Assembly (NCBI GenBank): GCA_000827265.1
Contig: KN834757.1
Span: 186,001-250,000 of the forward strand
DNA length: 64,000 nucleotides
Origin: Collybiopsis luxurians FD-317 M1
Taxonomy: Eukaryota; Basidiomycota; Agaricomycetes; Agaricales; Omphalotaceae
Direction of reading: 5' to 3'
In this document: one piece after another, positions 11,670 through 23,340 of the stretch
How positions within the stretch are numbered: the first letter of the stretch is position 1
Layout: every line of letters starts with the position of its first letter
Program-made: the position numbers and the translations under genes
Notes under the pieces: generated by a model
Database searches by the model: none
Told to the model about the DNA's origin: nothing
Seen by the model: only the letters and a program-made list of their open reading frames with translations

Positions 11670-11745
11670 TTGCACGTCAACGTGCTGTAAGATACTCGTA
11701 CAGTCTAGAGTACAACTTCATTCAAGCAACCTTATATATTGGTCA
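11670..11745 (-). promoter_or_regulatory. Conserved promoter module of copy D
   Basis: CACGTCAACGTG (11673-11684) lies 4 bp before the start codon, with a TATATAT box at 11733-11739. Nearly identical to copy B in sequence and spacing. Confidence 0.55.
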
Positions 11746-12309
11746 GAGAAAAAAAGTTGTGGTTTCAACAGCTGAGTGACGCAGACTAAGAATATCCGTT
11801 GTTGAACCGGACGACTCCAACAACAGTCTGATAAAGGGAACTGAGTAGGCAGATAAGAGGGAAAGAAGGTTGTATACTTTTGTAGCTTAGTAGCTTCATT
11901 CAATGCCATACCATGGATCTTACAATCAAACTCATCTCCTGGCCTCGTCATCCTGGACGAAAATAAGCGCAAAGTAAGAGTCAAAACGACATTGACTTTG
12001 CCGCATTGACACGAAGGCCACGCGAGTTCTGCGGGTGACCTTGGTGGTAATTTGCCGTTGTGCGCAGTTCCGAATGATGAGATCGATGAGATATCATATC
12101 AGGATACGCATACTGGATCCTAAGGTGAGTCTGGAGTACTGACAACAGATGGCCTTGTCATAGGCATCCTCTTACCTCGATATTACCGTGACCACTCAAC
12201 CGAGTCTATGCCTGACATTAAAGCGATTCTGTCTTGGGTCTGTTGATCGTTTTTCTGACTTGATCGTTGACCACGGGAGCTAGGAAGAGGCCGCATATAG
12301 TCGTACCAG

Positions 12310-12650
12310 GTCCAGTTCGCAGTACCTAATATGCGCATTCCGCTGTCCATGCAGTTGCGACTCTCATTCTTCCTCGTTGGATCTTGATAAATTCAGGCGC
12401 GCGAGGTCAAAGAGGGATCTCCTGCCAAATGTTTTTCAGCCTCAAATTTCTCTGAAATCAACATCCAACCTTGATTCACACAAGCATCCACTAGCCGAAG
12501 CACTTGATCCATATATTTGCCGCCAACAATCGCCTCAACCTCGACCATATGTCGCAATCTGTCATCTTTCTCTCGATGCGACGTTAGCGACTGCGGGAAA
12601 CAGACCAACGGACCAACCGTGACGGACAGATACGATTGCTGATTATCAAT
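12310..12650. repeat. Dispersed low-copy repeat, second copy
   Basis: Shares 'gcattccgctg', 'gtcaaagagggatctcctgc', 'cctcaaatttctctgaaa' and 'ggacagatac' with 6612-6960. No open gene. Confidence 0.5.
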
Positions 12651-13079
12651 TTAGCCGCTTTCGAGAATACGGGAGGAAGGAAGGAAGGAAGTGTATTACA
12701 TGGCACGGTCCAAGATCTGAACGCCGAATTTCTGAGGAGTATCCCGATGCGGCACGAGCATCATTGTCCTCAGGGCGGTCATGGGCGGTGGGGACGAGCT
12801 CACAACTGGCCCGCGACGCCGCTGCAGTAGATCCCCTGCCACCCATGAAAACCATACTACTTAGGTACGGGCAACTATATACTGGGACTAAATACGATGT
12901 AGTACATGTTAAGTGTTGACATTGATCTGCATTCAACGACGGTACTGAACAGGGACGAAGATTGGCGTTCTATCGAAGTAGGAGAAAACCTCATAGATCC
13001 ACTTAACGAACACAGGAAATGCAGCACGTGTTAGTACATTGCCGTGAGCGAGCTGCAAAAGAAATCAACTTCCAAGTCT

Positions 13080-14450
13080 GCCGAGATCAGGGAGTATGAG
13101 ATCCCCCAGACCACACTGCTTCCCAAACATCTCCCTGAATGTCTCTCCGGCCCTGCGCATGGACTCGAGCCGTTCTCACCCAACCAATCCCGCAACTCTG
13201 GATGAAGTCTCAATCGGATCGTCTTCCAGTCAGATCAAATACTCAGATGACCAGTACTTACACCCCAAACCTAGCAACCACTTGGAGGAAGGGCAGTTCC
13301 AGCAGCGTCTCCACGGTCAGCAAGTTTCACTCGTTCATTCATCTCCGCTCCTGCTTCCCTAGAATGTCACCCTCCTCCCATCTAACTAAGGCGTCCGCAG
13401 ACCCCCAAGGGCCCCAAACCGTCTCTCACCCAACCAATTCCCTCAACCGTGAATGAAGTATCAATCGGATCGTCTAGCAAGCAACAATCACAGAACCTCC
13501 ATACTCAGCTCATCACATAAACACCAAACTCGACTGACATTTCGATCAATCCATCCATGCCGAAGTTACATCCGTACTATACCATACTAGCTCACAGTGC
13601 AACAACCACACGATGTTCCAGTCAGATCGGATACCCTACCTGTACACCCCGGCCACTCAAAGAAAGTCCGACGAAGGTCAATTACTTACTCAAGACCCCC
13701 TGCTTTCCCCTTCTGGAACCCGGCGTTCAGATCGTGGAGCTTGCTGAGTAATAGGACTTATGCTTCGGCAGCCTTCCTGGCTTTTGCTGCTTCCCGAACA
13801 ACCTTCCGAACATGCCTCCGACCCTCCCCAACAACCCAAACCGTCACTTACCAAGCCTACCTCGCAACCACGGGCGTGAAGAATGAAACCTCAACCGCAT
13901 CGTCCAGCGGGGCAAGCAACCATCACAGAAACCACCGTACCCAGTGCATTGACATTCCCATCCACCCACCCATACCTCACCATACCATACCGGCTCCCAG
14001 TGCAAAAACTCCACGAATTAATATCGGTTCCAGGTCAAATTAGATACTCACCTTACCTTTGCCTGGACACTCCAGAGTCCGACCAAGTAACCCCTAAAAG
14101 AGAGTTTTCAAGTACCTGCAGCGTTTCTCAGCGAGCATAAGCAAGGCTGCAAAAGAATCAGCAAGCAGAGTATCAGTAACTCATAAATCGTCTCCGCACC
14201 CCTTTCCCTCCTCCTCTCCTCGTTCCCACTCCTGTTTCCCCGAATATCCCCCGGCTATTTCCTCCTCCTTCCATCCGACCAAAACAACACATCCAGACCC
14301 CCAAAACGCAACCAGTACCGTATTAACTAACCAATCCCCCAACCACGAGTGAAGCCTCAGTTGGATTGTCTAAAAAATGACAATCGTAGAACCGTCATAC
14401 TCAGCGGGCATCTGGAATGCATAACCTGTCAATCGGCAAAGCTTAATTGA
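13080..14450. repeat. Degenerate C-rich repeat family, left block
   Basis: Units around 'caaccaatcccgcaac', 'atgaagtctcaatcggatcg', 'gcaagcaaccatcacagaa' and 'ccatactcagcgggca' recur at about 13170, 13430, 13860 and 14330, and again at 18095 and 18895. Spacing is irregular (roughly 260-470 bp). The sequence is strongly C-rich on the plus strand. Open frames here have no family resemblance and probably follow from the composition. Confidence 0.6.
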
Positions 14451-14639
14451 CTCGAACAAAACACCGAACAACGAACACCGAACACCGCCTGCACTGGACT
14501 GCACGCAAACAAAAAAAGTGTTGTATTAGAAAAAGTCGGCTCAGGCTACAGAAAATGCGGACAAACAAACAAAAAAAAAGACGAGGAGTCAAGTAGATTG
14601 CCTCCAAACAACCACGTATGCTACGTATGTACGTATGTA

Positions 14640-15490
14640 TAACAATATCGCTCCACGAGAACTGCCTGCGTAGCCCGACCCGGACAGGAGAGAATATTTT
14701 GACTTCCCATACGGCGGCTTTGGAGCCGACGGAGAATTCGAGTCTTCGCGCTGTAGGAGAAGGAAGTGTTAGCAGATAGAAATGGGAGGAAAAAAAGCTA
14801 TGTTAGCAAACGAACAAACGTAGAATCGAACGGTTACGCACAGTAATACTATCCCAGTACTTGTATACCATCATGATGGCCAACGGCATGCATGGCTCTT
14901 CGACGAAGAGACATTCGAGACGGTGTTCTGTGGCGTTACATATCGTGTTGCTAAGAGCGAGCGGGAGAACCACGTCAATCACTCAGCGACGCAGACGACG
15001 GGCCAGAAGAGGTAGAGAATCCAGAGGGCGATAGACTTTGAGCAAGAGAATGAGGCGAATCCCTTGAAGGTGGCGATGGCGATGAAGAACCCGACGACCC
15101 AGACGATCAAGCAGGAGATGCAGAGGAACCAGAGGGGTGCCGAGGTGCCGTCTTCAGCGAATTGGAAGCCGACGAAAGCGTTTATCAGCAGACAGCAGTA
15201 TGCAGAGGCGATCATTGACCGGTGTAACCGGCAACAAAATGACACTGTTGTAATGACTAGAAGAGCAGAAAAAAAAAACAAAACGGAAGGGAAAGATAGG
15301 CGACGTTAGCAGTAAGTCACGATATGATTCCAGAGTCCAAGGGCATGGCGAGTAATATGACAGGGTACATGTAAAATAGCATGATAATCACTTTCCTGCT
15401 CACAGCGGTGTATTTGCTTCGTATATGGAGGATCATTATGATGACTATAACTGCAATATGGACGAAACATGATGCTTCAGATGTGAAATA
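14640..15490 (-). pseudogene. Decayed duplicate of CHS7
   Basis: Closely matches 19755-20745 of the intact CHS7 but is broken. Exon 5 keeps only the FSVGSKAAV part and has a 1-base loss near EDLEF. Exon 4 is shortened, the exon 3/4 junction ([14 protein letters not shown] in the intact gene) is deleted around 14970-14980, and exon 2 lacks part of its end. Most of exon 1 is gone, as is the Gly-rich 3' end (about 540 bp missing relative to the intact locus). The 3' flank, including the GTATGT runs and the A-rich tract near 14510, is also shared, so this was a segmental duplication that has since decayed. Confidence 0.8.
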
Positions 15491-15657
15491 AACGAGGTTG
15501 AAACGAAATAAGAAAGAATCAAGAAATAAGCGCCGCTGATATTACTAAAATAGGGCTGATACGGTGTTAGCGTCCTTCTTCCTTCTAGCCTCGTGGTATT
15601 CTTCCTTGCTCTCACTTTCTTTTCTTCCCCTCTCGCATTGGATAGAGGTTATCCACA

Positions 15658-17319
15658 ATGACAGAACATGAACTCATTATCGATCGTATTATTACTATCT
15701 GCGTGCGTTCTTGACCGTTACATCTCCCAAATATTATCAGCTCAAGCACCTGTTCCTAGGTTAGTGTCTTGCTTTATGGTAAACTACCGCATGCAAGAAG
15801 TATGCGGAGACCAATTCTGACATTTTCATTACCCTAGGTATAAACCTTATGCTGTTCTTCACTGCTATATATCTTCTTGTTCGAAAGAAAAAGGCTCAGG
15901 CTCAGCGCAATTTCCATATTGTCACCCTCACAGCCCTTTTTCTCTTCGCCACAGTGGCTATCATTGCGTATATTGTCGGATCCTGCATTGCAATTATCGC
16001 TGAAGTTGAGGATTCCCTTGACCTTACCACTGATCTTGAGAATGATAAGGGTAACGGGTTGTCCTCGGATATCCTACAGTAAGGCTTTCATGCTTTTATT
16101 TCACTGCTGTAGTTAACGAGGCAATCAATTCCAGAGAGACAGTCTTCTCGATGTATTCTCTTGCGAAGTGCGCACTCTTCCAATAGATCCGCACTTTACC
16201 CTGCTCACTAGAATCTTAGTGCTGTTGCTGATATAATATTGGTGGACATTTCTCGGCATCTTAATATATTAACTATTTAGCCCCTCCAAATTCTAGCTAT
16301 CCCGTCTTTACAGTGTGTGGGGCTACCGAAAACATGTCATGGTAGTGCCTGTGATTTTAGCGATTCTGAACAACAGTAGGTTCTCTTTTTTTCGGTGAAA
16401 ACGGTGAAAAGCTTGAGAGCAGATACTCAGTACTGGGTATTCTCAGTGCTGCCTTGCGATTGAGAGTAACGGTCCTGTTCGATGGGCCTAGTGCGACGTC
16501 TGGTTTTGACAAGTTCTGGGTTAGCATTACTACGACAACGACGACATTCACAATAGTCAATCTCTTCGTCTATTCCTTCGTCAATATGCTAGTCACTTGT
16601 CTCATCGGTGAGTACCCGAATGTGTTGGATTCCTTCATTCTTCTCATATCTTGCTGGTCTGCCTGGAAGCTGGAAGAATTTGGTGGATAAGTTGGAAGAT
16701 GACCGCATCTTACGGGCGAAAAGGATCTCGACAGAAATACAGACGAGCCGTCATCATTTTGTGAGTTCTTTCCATTACTCAAAAATTGATTCTAAGAGAG
16801 TATAATTCAGTCTTGAATCCGGACTTCTCTATCCTGTATCGATTCTAGTTGTTCTCGTAGTCGCGGTCTTGACAGATGCAGATTTATCTGTCATTTTGGC
16901 ACAGGCTGTAGTATGCCTTATAACTGCTTGCTTTCGAAACATCGCTGATCAAATGATAGGGCATTGCACCAGCTTTGATCATTGTGCGAGTCGCGATGGG
17001 CATTGATTTTATAAATGAACAGACCGCCGTGCACGGTCTTGGAATCGCAAGTTCTGGTATTCAGACGGCAGAAGGAGGTATAAATTCTCGGGGAAGGCGT
17101 TCGACCGTGAGGTTTGCCCCTGAGGTAATCAGCGGCCAGTTCACGTCCGCCGGAGACCTCAGCATGATCTGTACAGGCGATGAGACCTCTACCAGTGAAG
17201 ATAATCATGCAATGCAGACTTATCACACTGCGCAATCTAGAATGAGCTCAGCGCCGGCTTTTGCTGTTACCTTATCTCACCTTACCTTACCGGGACAGGT
17301 ACATATGTCCTCAGGCTAG
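15658..17319 (+). CDS. Basidiomycete seven-TM integral membrane protein (uncharacterised family)
   Basis: Recognisable by INLMLFFTAIYLLVRKKK, TLTALFLFATVAIIAYIVG, LYSVWGYRKHVMVVPVILA, FTIVNLFVYSFVNMLVTC, a GRIWWISW exon start, YRRAVIIL, LESGLLYPVSILVVL and GIAPALIIVRVAMG. These are the ordered transmembrane segments of a large family of unknown function in Agaricomycetes. The C-terminal tail after FINEQTAVHG is hydrophilic and ends at 17319. Two junctions need weak GTTCTT/GTTCTC donors, and the junction after LSSDILQ (near 16078) does not join in frame with the following VNEAINSRETVF block, so the gene could be recently broken. The Met at 15658 is the most plausible start but is uncertain. 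Confidence 0.55.
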
Positions 17320-17880
17320 CGTGGCAAAGCCGCTCGCTCAGCTCATGGACTCGCCTCCTTCTCCACTTTCTAAGGTCATGCTTTACGCTCTCTATCTTTG
17401 ATATAAATATTTTGGTCCTTTTGATAATATGTACTTACGATACGATACTTAGCATCGATATTCTCTCTGTACAGGGTCCAGTATGTCGCCGAAGTTTAGG
17501 GAGCCTTGTCGCTGAGCGGTATCCCGGTATGTATATGAAGTTTCAGACGCAGTTCTTTTTTTGTAGTTTCGCAGATCATTCACCGTACTATATACGTAGA
17601 CTTTAGGCTTCGGACTATGATCTTAAATTCATGCTCCTTTCACTTGTCTTTCACCTCAACTAATTAAGTAATTGTAATCTTTTGCTGTTATATTGAGCTT
17701 TAACCCGGTCCAATGGGACACATGCTAACTCTTTTACCGATGAGGGATCCTCTTCGGGCCAGTTCCCGTCGGACACCCCTACCGACCCCAGCCCAGACCT
17801 AATTTCGACATTCCTGAATCCTACCGAACCATTCCTAGTGAGTGGAGGCATGGTTCATAAATTGGATCTTATTCTCGCAC
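17320..17880. other. Intergenic with fragment shared with 7060-7100
   Basis: 'agtttcgcag' and 'cactgtactatata'-like sequence at 17558-17600 repeats the 7062-7095 segment. No gene seen. Confidence 0.4.
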
Positions 17881-18985
17881 AGTAATAAAGTTGAATAAAC
17901 GCTCGTCCTAACGACTTGTACCATTCCCCCGCGAGCCAAAGCTGGTAAAAGGACCAGCAAGTACACTCAGTATCAGTCCGACACTCGTATATCTTCTCCG
18001 TTCCCCGTTCCCCGTTCCCCTAAATATCCCCTTGGGCCTCCCATCCGACCAAGACATGACATCCGCAAACCCCTAGACCGATGGCGTCTCTCTCTCGCCC
18101 AACCCATCCCGCAACCACGAGAATGAAGCCTCAATCGGATTTTCCGACGGTGCAAGCAACCATCACAGAACCTCCACTGGTGTACCATACTCCAGCGCAT
18201 CATTTGAACTCAAACTTCAATTTACATTTCCATCCATCCGTCCATCCATCCGTCCATCCATGCTTGAGGAAGCTACGAGCGTATCATCCGTTCCATACCA
18301 CACCACACGCCATACCACCACACTACACTACACCACACCACACCACACCATCACCCAGTTTTAGGGCAACAAGTCCACGAATTGATATCAGTTCCAGGTC
18401 AGATCAGATACTCACCCTACTTTTATCTGAACACCCCAGAGCTGGACCAGGGGACCACCAAAAGAAAATTCCAACCAAGTACAAGCAATGTCTCCCCGCG
18501 AGCATGAGTAAGGCTGCAAAACGGTCAACAAGTAGAGTGTCGGATCTTGTTCGCCCCCCCTCCGCGTCGAACATCCCCCTTCTCCTCGCACCCCCCTTCT
18601 CCTCAAGACCCCTGCGCCCTGACCGTATCTGTACACCCCAGAGTCGGACCAAACCACCACTAAAAGGAAGTTTTCAGCACACGCGGTGTTTCCCCGTGAG
18701 CATAAGCAAGTCTGCAAAAGGATTAGCAAGTATAGTATCAGTCATTCATAGATTATCTCAATCCCTCCCCCCCTTTTCTCCTCGTTCCCGCTCCTGCTCC
18801 CCCAGATATCCTGCTCCTCTCGAATATCCTCCTTCTCTCATCCAACCAAGACAAGACACCCACAAACCTCAAAACCGATCATCTCTGACCCAGCCAGCCC
18901 CGCAACCAGCATGACAAACGAAACCTCAATAAAAAACGACAATCGTAGAACCGCCATACTCAGCGGGCACCCGCGATTCATAACC
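17880..18985. repeat. Degenerate C-rich repeat family, right block
   Basis: Copies of the same units as 13080-14450, plus short simple-sequence runs (CCATCCATCCGTCCATC near 18230-18265 and CACACCACACTACA near 18300-18350). An apparently long plus-strand frame (18081-18914) is low in complexity and shows no family resemblance. Confidence 0.6.
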
Positions 18986-19069
18986 TGTTAACCTGCAAGA
19001 TCCTATCAACTCGACCAAAACGTCGAACATCGACTGCACGCAAAAAAAAAAGCGTTGTATTAGAAAAGT

Positions 19070-19470
19070 GGGCTCAAGCTACGGAGAATGCGGACAATCA
19101 AACAAACAAACAAACAAAAAAAAAAAGCGAGACGATGAGTCAAGTAGACTCCCAACCCCCGCCCTCCAAGCAACCAACCAAGGAACTAACCACGTATGCC
19201 ACGTATGTATGTATGTATAAGAATATGTCTCATATCTGAGGAAAAAAGGGGGGAGGTAAAAAAGAACGTCCGTCCAATGGCGCTGTGCAAGGAAGAAGGG
19301 AGGAAAAGTGGGCATATGGTGGAAGAGGAAGGAGAAGGAGAAGAGGAGGGAGGCAGAAGAGGAGGGAGGCAGAAGAGGAGGGAGGCAGAAGAGGAAGGGG
19401 ACGGGGGAGGGAGAGAGAACAGGGGAGAGAGGAGAGGAAGAGGAAGCAGAACTGTGCGCCCAAAACCAAG
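19070..19470. repeat. Purine-rich low-complexity tract (GGAGG/GAAGAGG repeats)
   Basis: Includes tandem copies of a 'ggaggcagaagagga' unit at about 19345-19400 and an A-rich run near 19110-19125. It lies in the 3' flank of CHS7 and is absent from the duplicated pseudogene locus. Confidence 0.6.
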
Positions 19471-19546
19471 GTAAGTTCGTTCATCCGTTTCATACCAAAC
19501 CAAAATAAACCCAGAGACATCAACCAACTTTCCACTAATTTCCACA

Positions 19547-20939
19547 TTAATAACCGCCGGCGGGTGGGTATCCTCCACCACCACCACCTCCGCCTCCTCG
19601 TCCACCAGCCCCATATGCCTTTTGATTATAATACTGCGTTCCACTAACCCCACCAACCAGCGACGCCGTCTTACCCCCATATCCGCCGTTTCCGAAAGCA
19701 GGCGGAGGAGCGTAAGAGCTGCCGTAATTGCTCCCGACGTCTTCTTCGGAATAGTCTCCACGAGAACCGCCTGCGTAGCCTGACCCGGATAGGAGAGGAT
19801 CTTTGACTTCCCATACGGCCGCTTTGGAGCCGACGGAGAATTCGAGGTCTTCGCGCTGCAGGTGAGAAGGAATAGCCGGGAGGAAGGGGAGGAAAAGGCT
19901 ATGTCAGCGAACGAATATAGAATCAAACGACTACGCACAGTGATACTATCCCAGTACTTGTAAACCATCATGATGGCCAACAGCACGCATAGCTCTTCGA
20001 AGAAGAGACCGTCGAGGTAGTGTTCAATGGCGTTACATATCGTGTCGCTAAAGGCGAACAGGAGAACCATGCCGATAACCCAGAATCTGTAATTAGGAGT
20101 TTTTAATTGGACTTTCGTCGGCCATGACAGCATGAGTGAGTAGACTCACGCAGCACCGAAAACAATGTCGCCAATCGGCCAGCGGTCTTCGAGCGTTCGG
20201 AAGACGAGGATGAGTTGAGAGACAATGTACACGGCGACGCAGATGACGGGCCAAAGGAGGTAGACAATCCAGAGGGCGATGGGCTTTGAGAAGGAAAATG
20301 AGGCGAATCCTTTAAAGGTGGCGATGGCGATGAAGAATCCGACGGCCCAAACGATTAAGCAGGATATGCGGAGGAACCAGAGGGATACTGGGGTGCCGTC
20401 TTCGGCGAATTGGAAGCCGACGAAAGCATTTATCAGCAGACAGCAGTATGCAGAGGCGACCAGGCCGGTGTAAACGGCGGCAAACCACTGTTGCAAAGGA
20501 TGATTAGAAGACAAAATTCTGCACAAAAAAAAGAAAGAAAAAAAAACGGACTGAGTAGGCGGCATTAGCAGTGGGTATGATTCCAGAGTCCAAGAACATG
20601 GCGAGTAGGGATATGACAAGGTACATGTAAAATAGCATGATAATCTCTTTCCTGCCCACAGCGGTGTATTTGCTTCGTATATGAAGGATCATTATAATGG
20701 TCATGACTATAGCTGCAATGTGAACAAAACATGTTGCTACACCCAGGTCATTAGCCAGTGAAACTTTGAAATAAAAAGCAAGGAAACGAACAAGGTTGAA
20801 ATATCAGAGTCCCTCCAAGGTCTACGTTTCTGCTATAGCAAGTGGGCTCGATGCCCTGGGATGTTCCAACGAGAGGACATATGACGAGCGCCGCTGTTTC
20901 GCAGATGGAGTTGAAGGACCCGAATGAGACGCCACCCAT
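19547..20939 (-). CDS. CHS7: Chitin synthase export chaperone CHS7
   Basis: ER multi-pass chaperone needed for exit of a class of chitin synthase (Chs3 in yeast) from the ER, hence for cell-wall chitin. Start at 20939 ([19 protein letters not shown]). Exon 2 has [20 protein letters not shown] and YTAVGRKEI; exon 3 has [33 protein letters not shown] and [14 protein letters not shown]; exon 4 [20 protein letters not shown] and [11 protein letters not shown]; exon 5 [19 protein letters not shown]. These appear in family order. Five exons join in frame with introns of about 50-75 bp, two of them using weak GTTCGT or GTCCGT donors. The C-terminus extends into a Gly-rich tail ending AGGY, a disordered extension. 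A decayed duplicate lies 4.5 kb away. Confidence 0.92.
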
Positions 20940-22042
20940 TCCTTATGGGCGAAAGAGAGAGCAAATGAAAAAGAATAAAAGAGAAGGACTGGCTTTGAGT
21001 CTGAGCTCAGCGCTTTAAGGCCTCAGCGTTGTCGTCGGCAATGGTAACAGCAAGGGGAATGATGCGGGTGTGACAAAAAAGTCACACAACATCTCCACAC
21101 ATTCGTATTGTCACCCTGTCACACTTCTCCTCGACCTCCCTGCATGAACACACTATCTATGAGTAGAGCTTAACGAACAACCCTTTGACTAATTTTTCAT
21201 CTGCATGTAGATACTCCCCAGCTCTTTCAAATACCTCGTCGCAGAACCACCACCCACTCGGTGTTTCTTCTCCATTCTAGCAGTTATTAATATCCCTTCT
21301 TTGAGCGGCCCAACACATTCGAATTCGGGATCTGAAGCGCCCTATATGTATGCTATGAGTACGTACATACCTAAATTATCCATCTGTCGCCATCCAGCAA
21401 CCAACCTTTCATGGCCTAGTACGTACCACTCTTACGCTGCCAATAGACTAAGGCTACGTAGCACGTATCCTCCCTATTCCTGTCAGCCTCTCGTCCGAGT
21501 CGGTCGCTTGTGACTCAACCCCTCTCCTATGCGATAATACAGAATGAACCGACATGCGGCGGACCAAAGAAACGAAACGAGTTACAGCAAGCTCAGTCCA
21601 CCTCGCTCGGAGAGTGCTGGCTTAAGCACGATAAGAGATGGTATAGTACAAATGGTGCGGCATGTGCGGGCTTGCACCCTTCTACGCAAGAGAATCGAGT
21701 GCGGCGCGTACCTTTTTTAAATCCTCTAGAGCAAAGCGTCTACTTACCCAACCTTGACAATACACTCTACCTCTACACAGATAGATAGAGTCGGATAGAT
21801 AGATACACGACTCTACAGTAAGGTATGGATGATCCAATGTACACTCATTACTCCCCTCAAGTGCCGCCAAACCACATACGAAACCTCCCCGGTTTCACCC
21901 CCAGTAGGCAGGCGGACGTCCTCTTTCCTGCTGTCATATTTCATCTTCGAGGGGCCTTGGTGCTATGTAATGAAGGAAAAAAAGGCCAACATTTACTTAA
22001 TGCGTACTTGAGTAGTAAAAAAGTTGGTTGGGCCCAGGTAAG
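20940..22042. other. CHS7 upstream region and intergenic
   Basis: An inverted repeat GTGTGAC-A6-GTCACAC lies at 21068-21087, about 130 bp before the CHS7 start. GATA-type microsatellite runs occur near 21777-21805. No other gene seen. Confidence 0.45.
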
Positions 22043-22134
22043 TGATTCGACCCAGGCTCGAACTGGGGACCTTCTGTGGAACACTGCAGACTTACATGTT
22101 AGACAGATGCGATAACCAACTACGCCATCGAACC
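22043..22134 (-). tRNA. tRNA-Val (anticodon AAC) with an intron
   Basis: The minus strand folds as a tRNA. Acceptor stem GGTTCGA pairs with TCGAATC plus discriminator A; the D arm includes GGCGTAGTTGGTTATCGC; anticodon stem TCTGT pairs with ACAGA, enclosing loop CTAACA with anticodon AAC; the T arm is CCCAG-TTCGAGC-CTGGG. An intron of about 18 bases sits at the usual place, one base 3' of the anticodon. Internal A and B box sequences are present. All stems pair, unlike the three related loci elsewhere in the window. Confidence 0.88.
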
Positions 22135-22139
22135 ATTAG

Positions 22140-22440
22140 CAGAACGTGTGCTTTTTACCCTACCACGCCAAATACTGCCTTCGGAGAAACGCTGTTTTCC
22201 GCCTGCTACGTACGACAACCTTAGTCCACCTTCCTCGCCAATCCTACCATGCACCCTCCACTCACATTCTAATCTGGTATAAAGGTCTGAACTCCAACTC
22301 GAGCTCTGAATCCGATGAGAGGGGTATGCACCATATACAATTGTGGACAACTGTCTCCGTGCATGGTAGCACTGTCGTGTCATTACTATTGCAATTAGGT
22401 ACGATCGCGTTAGCCTGGGTTAGCATAATCTAAACCGAGC
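22140..22440 (-). pseudogene. Relic of a SAT4-like gene 3' end
   Basis: The minus strand encodes ARRQLSTIVYGAYPS, matching ESKLSTIVYGAPPS in the tail of copy D, followed by sequence shared with 48560-48840. It lies directly upstream, on the same strand, of the tRNA-Val. Confidence 0.5.
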
Positions 22441-23247
22441 TTGAATCTGAAAGATTTGCTCCTCTCCTCGATTGACAATATTTCTCGCCTCGTTCACCTC
22501 GTGTGCGGATGAAAAGACCCGACGCAGGGGAGTCGAGCGAGTCGAGCGAGTAGGCACCCTAATAAACATCCTTGCAAGCTCTGGACTCTGGAGTCAAGTA
22601 CATACCCGACTCAAAGTCGACGCTGTACTCTGCCTCCTCACGGCGCCACAAAATGACTCAGTGTACTACCAAGTGATAAACATAAACCGCACTAGTTCTC
22701 CCTTCGACCAAGCCCCAAATAAGAGCACACGCAATGACTCGGCACCTTCCCCTAGTGCCTTCATTCTTTCTTCATTCCTTCTACTAAGAAAGCAACATCG
22801 AGGACCAACAGTGATGTTTCTGACTGTATGCGTAACAAAATGGTCAATGCGCGCAATGAATAGACCCTCCTCCTTTTGCCTTCACTGATTTAACTGACGA
22901 TACCATAGTATCATAATAAGGAAAATCCATAGCTGTCACTGTTACCGAGGGACGGTAATGCGTGCAGATTGTAGGGACGAGAGGCGCATTCAACAAGCTT
23001 GCACAACCAAGTGGGCCAGGGAGGGCTCAAGGGGGATGCGTCATTGGATGGAACCCTCGTTTGAGGTAAGAGACGGGGCAGAAGGGATTCAAATGCATTT
23101 CGGTACTTCTACTGGTCGTTGTTAAAATGCGGAATAACTTGAGTGGCTCATTTCGAATCCAATCTTGTGGTCGTTGTCGGTGAGACTCAACTAGCTGTTC
23201 ATAGTGGTCCTTAACAAAAAGAGAGGCATTGCTTCGAACGAAAGGAT
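22441..23247. other. Intergenic, no gene recognised
   Basis: Short in-place duplications ('gtcgagcga' near 22535) but no coding or RNA gene that I can support. Confidence 0.4.
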
Positions 23248-23340
23248 GATTTGACCCAGACTCGCTCGAACTGGGGACTTCGAGTGCAACAAGTCGAAAG
23301 ATTTCACAGGTCTAGACAGATGTGATAACCGGACTGTAGC
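23248..23340 (-). pseudogene. Decayed tRNA-Val-like sequence
   Basis: Retains the T arm (CCCAGTTCGAGC region, with an insertion), ATCTGTCTAGAC instead of ATCTGTCTAACA at the anticodon, and GGTTATCACATCTG of the D arm. The acceptor stem no longer pairs. Confidence 0.5.

Noticed and set aside
18081..18914. 277-codon plus-strand open frame in the C-rich repeat block
   Set aside because: Low complexity (Pro, Ser, His, Thr), made of degenerate repeat units, no family resemblance; explained by composition.
19186..20133. 315-codon minus-strand frame read as a single protein
   Set aside because: Only its first part is CHS7 exon 4; beyond the intron donor it runs through intron, out-of-frame exon 5 and purine-rich 3' flank. 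The spliced CHS7 model fits the family.
21068..21087. GTGTGAC-A6-GTCACAC as an operator of CHS7
   Set aside because: Perfect inverted repeat but short, single copy and absent from comparison with the pseudogene, which lost this region; recorded only as sequence.
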